NCBI GenBank assembly: GCA_013995675.1
Contig: VWRR01000009.1
Span: 558,001 to 622,000 of the forward strand
Direction: 5' to 3'
From: Cyanidiococcus yangmingshanensis
Lineage: Eukaryota > Rhodophyta > Bangiophyceae > Cyanidiales > Cyanidiaceae
DNA: 64,000 nt
The position numbers were made by a program, and so were the translations under genes. The notes beneath the pieces were generated by a model. The model saw only the letters and a program-made list of their open reading frames with translations. It was not told the origin of the DNA and did no database searches. Below, piece by piece: positions 57,855 to 64,000 of this stretch (position 1 is the first letter of the stretch; every line of letters starts with the position of its first letter).

Positions 57855-60749
57855 ATGTCTAGGAAACGTCATCACCGGCCTTGTTCGGTAGCGACCAGTT
57901 CGTTGAAGCCAGTGCGGCGGTGTCGGATGCGGAAGCGCCAGGTTAGGGGCACGTCGGACGGCATCCTCACGCTGGACGCTATCTTTGGAGGTCAGTCTAG
58001 AGAGTCGGCGAAGAATGCGCCAAGTTCTCGCCAAGTACCACAGCCGTGTTGCCCGCGTGTCCAGTCGAAATCAAGTACAACCTCTAGGGCGTTCTGCACG
58101 AGCGGGAAGAGTGTTGATGCCAGCACAGCGGCGATGTCGGCAAGCAGTGACCGGAGCGCTGACTCGGAGACGTGCAGCCGTGACGAAGACTATCTGGACG
58201 TGCCCCAGAACAAGCAGTATGCTCGACGCGGGCCTCAGCAAGGAGTCGAGGTGGCGAATACCAGCGGCGCAGGTCGCGGAGCACTACCCAACATACGCGA
58301 TCGTCGAGAAGGTGCGTTCACGAGCATGGCTCCGGATACCGACGCTATCACACGATCCTCTAGTCATCGCGACGCTGCTGCATCGCTGAGGACGATCCGC
58401 AACGAGTCATGCGAGCCTGCTGCAGGCTCAAGCCGAGGTGCCTCAGGAGAGCCGATCGCGGTTGTTTCCAAAGAATCCAGGCGGGCACTATCTCTGTGTT
58501 CCAATGCACTGCGCGATAAGCAAATACAGAGAGCCCGTCGCGCTAAGCTGTCTCGAGCAGAACATCGTGACGATCATAGGTGTGCTCCTACGGAAACGTT
58601 CCAGACATTGTCTGCATCGTCCGAATATACTGGTATGAATGACGACTCGGGGTTGGCATCTATTCAGAGAGGGGACGCTCTGAGACAAGATTCGCGTTCC
58701 CTGGTATTCAGGGTGTATACCGCTTCGAAAAGCAGCGCGAGCTCGTCTTCGTCTTCCTCCATAACGGAGCATCGTGTCTCCGGTCTGGGTGAAGGTACGC
58801 ATGAGCGACCCCGCTGCGACGAGACGTCCTGCACGAGCAGCGACAAAAGCGCATCCGGTCGTCAAGCTCTCTTCGCCATAGATGCTGCCGCTAACGCTGT
58901 GAACCGTGCAAATCTGGACCGCGGCAGTTTTCTCGATCATGGTGCTTGTCCCGACAGCAAAATGATACCGAATAAGCCGCCCAGCTCAAGCGACCATACC
59001 CACGAACGAATGGATTCTGCTTCTGGTTCCTGCAGTATTGAAAAAGGCGCGTGTATGCGACACCAGGACACCGTCATGGCGAGTAGAGGTCCAGAGTGCG
59101 GCATGCTCGCAACCTGTACGCGAATCGGTGTTGTTGATTGTCAGCATGGCGCTCGCTCTAGAGCTGCCGATGCTTGTCGTGCGTCCCGTTCCGAAATGAG
59201 TACAAATTGGAGCCAGGAGGGAATGAGCTGTCTCTATGAATCTGAACAGGGCTCTTGCCAGCGTCCTGACCGCACGAAATGCTCCATGGAAACGAATCCA
59301 CCCAATGAGAGGGAGATCATGCAGACAACGAGCGCGCCAGCAGTGGTAGCTGGTGTGGTCGGCGAAATCTCTTGCAGAGCATCAGTCGCCTCTGCAGTCG
59401 CTGGGCAACATGTCTCCCCAGATATCGGTGAAGACACCGCCAATCAGTGCATGGCTGTTGTAGATCATCGCCCGTTTCGAGTCGTCTTTCATGGCCATCA
59501 CGGACGTGCAATCGAAGCTCTATTCAGGTCGCGCGCGTCATCTGCAGCGTGCTGTGGACAGGGGCCCTCGAATCGCTTCGTCTATCCTTTTGGAGTCGGG
59601 TTTTGCAACCCAGCCACTGGGGCTTGTATCGTTTGTGGTTTAGGTGATATTGTCCGAGGTCTGCGTGATGACGCACACGCCTGGACGCCCGACGACTTGG
59701 CTAGTCTGTACCTGGCCACACATTTGTCGGGGCATTTCTGGCTCACACAACAGGAGACACACTCGTTCCGTCTGCGTGAATCGCTGGAAAAACATTGGGG
59801 CAGCGGTTCGCTTCCTTCTCTGAGCTTTGGATGCATGCACGTTCCTCAAGATCGATGCGCAATCTGCGGGTCGGAGACGATGCGGACTCTGTTGAGCGCC
59901 TTTGCCCACCTGCTGGCGACGTTGGCAGCGAGCTCGCGATCGTGCGAGTCGATGTCAGTGGGACAGGTTTTGGACCCCTACTGGATTTTGCTGGGACGCA
60001 GCCTGGATGCAGAGGCATGGCCTGATGCTACCTTGCTCGCTTTTGTCGATGGCCTTTTCGAAATATGTCTTTTCGGTCGTGAGGAGGCATCCCTGTGGCG
60101 TCCTCGGTTCGCGAAACTAGTTACGATTGCTCTAGAGCGTGTATCGAGCGAGTCGGCGTTTCAGGACTGGTGCCGGGGCGTGCTCGACGCACCGCGCTGG
60201 CAGCGCTGCCTGATGCCAGGTTGGCATGCTTCGGCCATCACCCTGATTCGGGCGATCCCTCCCAAGGGCCGCTGTCGAGTGCTGCAGCGATGCCTATGCG
60301 TTATCCTCCTTAAGCGTGAGTCTCTCGTTGAATCGAGTCAGCCTCATGACACCCGATCACCTACTGGTGGCCACGGTGCTACGTCAGCACAGGACCCGCT
60401 GAGCTCGACAGCCCTGATTGAACGAGTCACGCAAACGCTGCTGGCTGAAATCTCCGTCAGAGACGCTAGTGATGAGAGTCGAATGGATCTCGATCGACTC
60501 GATCGGACAGCTCAGTGCTTGCGTATGCTGCTCTTGGACTGGAGCTTGTCCTCGAATGCTGCGAAGGTGGCATCCAAACTAGATCAGGCTCGGGCTCAGC
60601 GTCTGCTAGAGGTGATCGCGTACTGGATGCGAATGACACGCTCGATGACTGAGCCGAAAAGCTACCGAGTGCGAACCCAACTACACCTTCTGAGACAGCA
60701 GCTCCGCGAATGGCGAGTCGACGGCGCCGCGAGTGGAATCCTCGCATGA
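57855..60749 (+). CDS. large nuclear-type protein with two Cys clusters, unrecognised
   Basis: A 964-residue protein with no family that I recognise. It has a basic N-terminus (MSRKRHHRPCS, KPVRRCRMRKRQVR) that could be a nuclear signal, followed by a conserved-looking GILTLDAIFGGQ. Residues about 60-525 are Ser/Arg-rich and probably disordered. The C-terminal half (about 530-960) is structured. Cysteines occur in FCNPATGACIVCGLGD and FGCMHVPQDRCAICG, about 80 residues apart and possibly binding zinc. Aromatic helices follow (LYLATHLSGHFWLTQQE, DPYWILLGRSLD), and then a helical repeat-like end. It ends 11 bases before the stop of the converging membrane-protein gene. Confidence 0.75.
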   Translation: MSRKRHHRPCSVATSSLKPVRRCRMRKRQVRGTSDGILTLDAIFGGQSRESAKNAPSSRQVPQPCCPRVQSKSSTTSRAFCTSGKSVDASTAAMSASSDRSADSETCSRDEDYLDVPQNKQYARRGPQQGVEVANTSGAGRGALPNIRDRREGAFTSMAPDTDAITRSSSHRDAAASLRTIRNESCEPAAGSSRGASGEPIAVVSKESRRALSLCSNALRDKQIQRARRAKLSRAEHRDDHRCAPTETFQTLSASSEYTGMNDDSGLASIQRGDALRQDSRSLVFRVYTASKSSASSSSSSSITEHRVSGLGEGTHERPRCDETSCTSSDKSASGRQALFAIDAAANAVNRANLDRGSFLDHGACPDSKMIPNKPPSSSDHTHERMDSASGSCSIEKGACMRHQDTVMASRGPECGMLATCTRIGVVDCQHGARSRAADACRASRSEMSTNWSQEGMSCLYESEQGSCQRPDRTKCSMETNPPNEREIMQTTSAPAVVAGVVGEISCRASVASAVAGQHVSPDIGEDTANQCMAVVDHRPFRVVFHGHHGRAIEALFRSRASSAACCGQGPSNRFVYPFGVGFCNPATGACIVCGLGDIVRGLRDDAHAWTPDDLASLYLATHLSGHFWLTQQETHSFRLRESLEKHWGSGSLPSLSFGCMHVPQDRCAICGSETMRTLLSAFAHLLATLAASSRSCESMSVGQVLDPYWILLGRSLDAEAWPDATLLAFVDGLFEICLFGREEASLWRPRFAKLVTIALERVSSESAFQDWCRGVLDAPRWQRCLMPGWHASAITLIRAIPPKGRCRVLQRCLCVILLKRESLVESSQPHDTRSPTGGHGATSAQDPLSSTALIERVTQTLLAEISVRDASDESRMDLDRLDRTAQCLRMLLLDWSLSSNAAKVASKLDQARAQRLLEVIAYWMRMTRSMTEPKSYRVRTQLHLLRQQLREWRVDGAASGILA

Positions 60750-60760
60750 CGAGTCGCGTA

Positions 60761-61561
60761 TTACTGGCGCAAGATTACGAATGCGAGAAAAATGAACGCC
60801 GTGACTGCCACAATCACGATGAGGCTCAGTGAAATACCCAGAATAGCGCTGAGAAAGAGCCACAAAACCCTTAGGACAGCGAGCGCGACGAGTACGATAC
60901 CGCCCCATAGCAGGAGCTGTTCCCATAGCGTTCGGGAGGGATCTCTGGTATACACTGTTTTGGTGGACTCTGCAGGGGAGCCGCGGAGTAGACGACGCAG
61001 CGCAGGCGACACATACGGTTTTTCGTCCGTTTCCGGCAACAACACGCTTTCTAGGTCCTCGTCATCATAAACTGGCGGCTTGGGTGGAGCACCCCGGGCT
61101 CGATCAACAACTTCCCGAAACACGTTTGAGACGTTCCCTGGAGTTGCTCCAGCGATACTTCGGCGGAGCCTGCTGATCAGGAACCGCTGGAGGGCGCTCA
61201 AGCGCAGCGGTTTCTCCTCGGGAGGCTTTGGTGCCGACGGTGTCGAGGTCGAACCGTTTGGCGGCGGAACTGCGCTCGCAGCAAGCGCGCTCCTGCGGCG
61301 AACGGTTACCAGCGGTGCACGTTGTGTGCGTAAGTGCACATCGACACTTGTCAATAGTCCCGGTAAAACGAAGCAGAGACCGGGTGCGCCCTTGTCCATC
61401 GACAACCTACGGCGACGTTGTGCTTGGCGCGTGAGCAGAGGCGCGAATAGCGCTACTGAAGATATTTGTAGGTGAGCAGAGGTCAGGCGTCTGACGAGCA
61501 ACTCTGGCTCCATGGAATGGGCGTCAGCGTTTGACCTTATCACAACGTGCACCTCTGACAT
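60761..61561 (-). CDS. two-span membrane protein with plastid-like leader, unrecognised
   Basis: A 266-residue frame. An Arg/Leu-rich N-terminal region lacking long acidic runs (about 20-110), then Pro-rich linkers and an amphipathic segment (LSALQRFLISRLRRSIAG). An acidic/Pro patch (PPVYDDEDLESVLLPE) precedes two closely spaced hydrophobic spans at the C-terminus (LLLWGGIVLVALAVLRVLW and LGISLSLIVIVAVTAFIFLA). The layout suggests an organelle membrane protein with its bulk on one side, possibly plastid or mitochondrial. GTG at 61570 opens the frame. ATG at 61561 is used; ATG at 61513 (MEPELLVRRLTSAH) is an alternative start giving a better leader. Confidence 0.6.
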   Translation of the reverse strand: MSEVHVVIRSNADAHSMEPELLVRRLTSAHLQISSVALFAPLLTRQAQRRRRLSMDKGAPGLCFVLPGLLTSVDVHLRTQRAPLVTVRRRSALAASAVPPPNGSTSTPSAPKPPEEKPLRLSALQRFLISRLRRSIAGATPGNVSNVFREVVDRARGAPPKPPVYDDEDLESVLLPETDEKPYVSPALRRLLRGSPAESTKTVYTRDPSRTLWEQLLLWGGIVLVALAVLRVLWLFLSAILGISLSLIVIVAVTAFIFLAFVILRQ

Positions 61562-61886
61562 ACGGACCACAGGCTGTTATTGTTGCATGCACCACGCGCA
61601 GCGATGCATGATCCTTGAAAGATAGGCCTTGGTCTGGAGCGGTGCTGTTCCCGAGGTTGGCGGCACGATCCCCTGCATCGTTTCGAGCAGTGTCGGCGCC
61701 TTGGACTGAGCACCTGCCGCACGAGTGATGGCGGAGTAGACCCATCAACTGCGGACGTTGATGTATCCCCGGCGCAATCCAGCGCTTCATTGGATTCATC
61801 ATTCGTTTACATACTGCGATTACGATGTCGATGCTCGGTATCCGAAACAGCAACTGACGCTGGCCAGACGCTGTGTCCGAAATCGC
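61562..61886. other. intergenic region between two minus-strand genes
   Basis: 325 bases upstream of the two-span protein gene and downstream of the dehydratase gene; nothing recognised. Confidence 0.4.
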
Positions 61887-63002
61887 TCAGTGTTTCTCTT
61901 CGGTGAGGCTGGGATGGGGAACCAAGCCGCTCAGGTAATTGGGCCAGCGCTTCAGGTTGTTGGGATCGCAGTACCAGGTCTTGGTCCGGCGAAGGCCCTC
62001 CTCCCAGGACACTTCTGGTTTCCAGCCTAGTGCGTGCAATTTCGACGAGTCGATTCGATAGCGCATGTCATTGAAGGTGCGGTCCTTCACAAACTCTATG
62101 TGGCGATTGGCCTCGGCTGATAGGCCAAACAGGTCAATGATATCGCGAACGACATCGATGTTGCGTTTCTCCAGCTCCGATCCGACATTGTAGACCTCGT
62201 CGGTCTCTCCGCAATGCAGAATCGTGTCAAAGGCGCTGGCGGCATCTTCAACGTACAAAAAGTTTCGAGCATGTTCTCCGGAACCGTGTACAAAGCAGGG
62301 CCGATTGCGCGAAAGCAAACAAACGCTTTTCGGGATGAGCTTGTCGGGGAACTGGTGCGGGCCATAGACATTGTTGCCCCGAGTGATGATGATTGGAAGG
62401 CCAAACGACTTGACATAGCCGCGGCAGATAAATTCAGCAGCGGCCTTGCTGCAGGCATATGGGTTGGTGGGCGCCAAAATCGACGACTCGGTCTCCATGT
62501 TGCTGTCGCCTCCGTAGACCTCGTCCGTGCTGACATGGATAAACCGTTTGATTTTGCCGTACTGGCGAGCACACTCCAGAAGAACGTGTGTGCCCAGCAC
62601 ATTATTCTCCGTGAACAAGATTGAGGAAGTGAACGAGTTATCGACGTGGGTGCACGCCGCAAAGTGCAGCACCGTGTCGATTGCCTCCTCCTGGAGCACG
62701 TACAGCACCAGATCGTGTGACCGAATATCTCCCCGAATAAACTTAAAGTTTGGTCGACTCGAAACCTCATCGAGGTTACTCAGCGAGGAGCAATAGTCGA
62801 GTTTGTCCAGGACGGTTACCCGGTAGTGCGGGTAGCGACTGACCAACCGCGCCACCACGTGCGAGGCAATAAAACCTGCTCCTCCCGTCACCAGGATGTT
62901 TCGCGGCACAAACCGCAAACGATCCCCGTAAATAAGCCTGGCATCCACGCGACCGTTTGCCATATCCGTTGTGTTTTCCTCTTTGACAGTCGCCGGTGCC
63001 AT
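61887..63002 (-). CDS. UDP-glucose (dTDP-glucose-type) 4,6-dehydratase
   Basis: A 371-residue short-chain dehydrogenase/reductase converting NDP-glucose to the 4-keto-6-deoxy sugar, the first step to rhamnose. The NAD-binding ILVTGGAGFIASHV is at about 28-41. DIRSHDL and HFAACTHVDNSF follow, then the catalytic HVSTDEVYGG and the NPYACSKAAAEF Tyr-x3-Lys pair. ITRGNNVYGPHQFPDKLIP, GSGEHARNFLYVEDAA and the C-terminal DMRYRIDSSKLHALGWKPEVS are family hallmarks. It corresponds to the N-terminal domain of plant RHM enzymes, without the fused epimerase/reductase. The frame stays open upstream to 63959 through a GC- and Arg-rich region that does not resemble the family, so the ATG at 63002 is preferred. 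Confidence 0.92.
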   Translation of the reverse strand: MAPATVKEENTTDMANGRVDARLIYGDRLRFVPRNILVTGGAGFIASHVVARLVSRYPHYRVTVLDKLDYCSSLSNLDEVSSRPNFKFIRGDIRSHDLVLYVLQEEAIDTVLHFAACTHVDNSFTSSILFTENNVLGTHVLLECARQYGKIKRFIHVSTDEVYGGDSNMETESSILAPTNPYACSKAAAEFICRGYVKSFGLPIIITRGNNVYGPHQFPDKLIPKSVCLLSRNRPCFVHGSGEHARNFLYVEDAASAFDTILHCGETDEVYNVGSELEKRNIDVVRDIIDLFGLSAEANRHIEFVKDRTFNDMRYRIDSSKLHALGWKPEVSWEEGLRRTKTWYCDPNNLKRWPNYLSGLVPHPSLTEEKH

Positions 63003-64000
63003 GGGGTTGCGCAGCACCGCACACCAACCGCGATATGGGAAAGAAACGTCCGCGCCAGCGCCTTGCCCGTTGAGGCGGCCGCCACCGATTCTTGCCGCGG
63101 CCGCTGCCGTCGGTTTTCTCAATCGCCCGCGTTGAACGGCACCCCGCGGGCGGACGCGGCCGACAAGGCGCGCGATCCAATCCAGCCATCGCGCGCGATA
63201 GCGTTCAGGGATGCCATGCGGATGCGCCGCCATGGACGAGTTGCGCGGGACAAGGGACACGTGTCCCACTCGGAACGACGGCGCGCCAATGCGGATGGCA
63301 CGCGGACAGGCACCGGGGGCGGCACCGGATCGACGCCGCCTGTGGGATCTTGGTGGATCGCGCCGCTCGGTGCGTGGCGGCCTCGTCAGCGGCCCGGGTT
63401 CGGGACGATGAGGTCCGGCGCACGCATCAGGGCGGATCCATCGCGCCAGGTGCATGGCCATGGCCTGCTTCTGCGTCGCCATCAGCGGGCGTGCGTTCGG
63501 TGGGTGGGCGAAAGATTTCGGCGATACATCGATAGGGTGCAAGGCGTGTCGCGTGTGCGGACAGTTTCGGTCGAGTTCAGGTTTGACGATCAGCGTAAGC
63601 GAAAGACATGGACTTGGAGCTGATCTTAAACCGGCATACGCAGCGGATTGGAGCATGAGCGCTACGTTCCTCTCTTTGGCACGCCGGCGAACTTGCAGGC
63701 GTCTCTTGACCCATTTTATGGTGACAGCGAGTAGTACGGCAGACTCTTCGATCCGCTGGCGACTTGTTCCCGAATTCGGTGCTGCATGCAGCCATTCGAG
63801 GTTCGCGATTGCAGATCGCCGCGAAAGCAACTCGAGTCCCTCTTTCCAACAGCTGGCTGGCAGGCAGGCAGGCTGGATCGTTCTCTTGTGACAGTACGAA
63901 TCTCCTTTCAGCCGAGTGCGTGCACTTCGGTGCTGTACTGGTGAGCAGTGAGGTTCCACTCTCCCCCTCGAAGCATCCCCTGTGCATGTTCGGCGAATGA
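63003..64000. other. GC-rich upstream region of the dehydratase gene to the window end
   Basis: The stretch 63003-63480 is markedly GC-rich with gcggccgc-type runs. It is open on several frames on both strands, none protein-like. A short ggca/ggct run lies at about 63851-63872. The last 500 bases hold only weak frames on both strands. No gene is supported. Confidence 0.4.

Noticed and set aside
63003-63959. N-terminal extension of the UDP-glucose dehydratase by about 319 codons
   Set aside because: The extension is GC- and Arg-driven, open on several frames and unlike the family; the ATG at 63002 gives the normal length.

Overview
This is eukaryotic nuclear DNA, most likely from a unicellular red alga. 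The genes are almost all single uninterrupted frames in GC-moderate, gene-dense DNA, at about one gene per 2 kb. Eukaryote-only proteins (gamma-tubulin complex component, exportin-2/Cse1, Dcc1, U5 snRNP Dim1, V-ATPase subunit E, TBC1D23-type protein, serine palmitoyltransferase LCB1) sit beside photosynthetic-lineage proteins (two-domain SppA protease, PHR2-type photolyase-like protein, RUS/DUF647 protein, plastid-style targeting leaders). A cyanidiophyte (Cyanidioschyzon or Cyanidiococcus type) fits best. Another intron-poor red alga such as Porphyridium is possible. No mobile element, virus remnant, CRISPR array, rRNA or convincing tRNA gene was seen.

Layout. 0-25 kb: start of a gamma-tubulin complex gene running off the left edge, SppA, peptidyl-tRNA hydrolase 2, Dim1, a GDSL esterase, GNA1, a RUS protein whose 5' end is unresolved, Dcc1, Cse1, a small coiled-coil protein, a 1761-residue nuclease-exonuclease-helicase protein, and Mn superoxide dismutase. 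25-45 kb: PHR2-like protein, nucleotide-sugar transporter, phosphate-type MFS transporter, alpha/beta hydrolase, mitochondrial PDC E2, a secreted trefoil-like protein, LCB1, mitochondrial bL35 and a methyltransferase. 45-48 kb is gene-poor. 48-53.4 kb holds a repetitive Ser/Ala-rich surface protein followed by a 5'-truncated YebC remnant. 53.8-64 kb: TBC1D23-like protein, a micro-gene, V-ATPase E, an unrecognised 964-residue protein, a two-span membrane protein and a UDP-glucose 4,6-dehydratase.

The genes are unrelated housekeeping and organelle genes on both strands, without operons. Loose functional links are the sugar-nucleotide and surface theme (GNA1, sugar transporter, UDP-glucose dehydratase, two secreted or surface proteins) and organelle maintenance.

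The most unusual feature is that several conserved genes change frame by exactly one extra base at sharply defined points: Cse1 twice, the phosphate transporter, the YebC remnant, and the surface protein's Gly-rich repeat. They look like one-base insertions in the genome or its consensus. No shared slip motif was found, but read-level checking is worthwhile. Start codons were set to the first in-frame ATG consistent with the family; several longer open frames begin with GTG or TTG and were trimmed.
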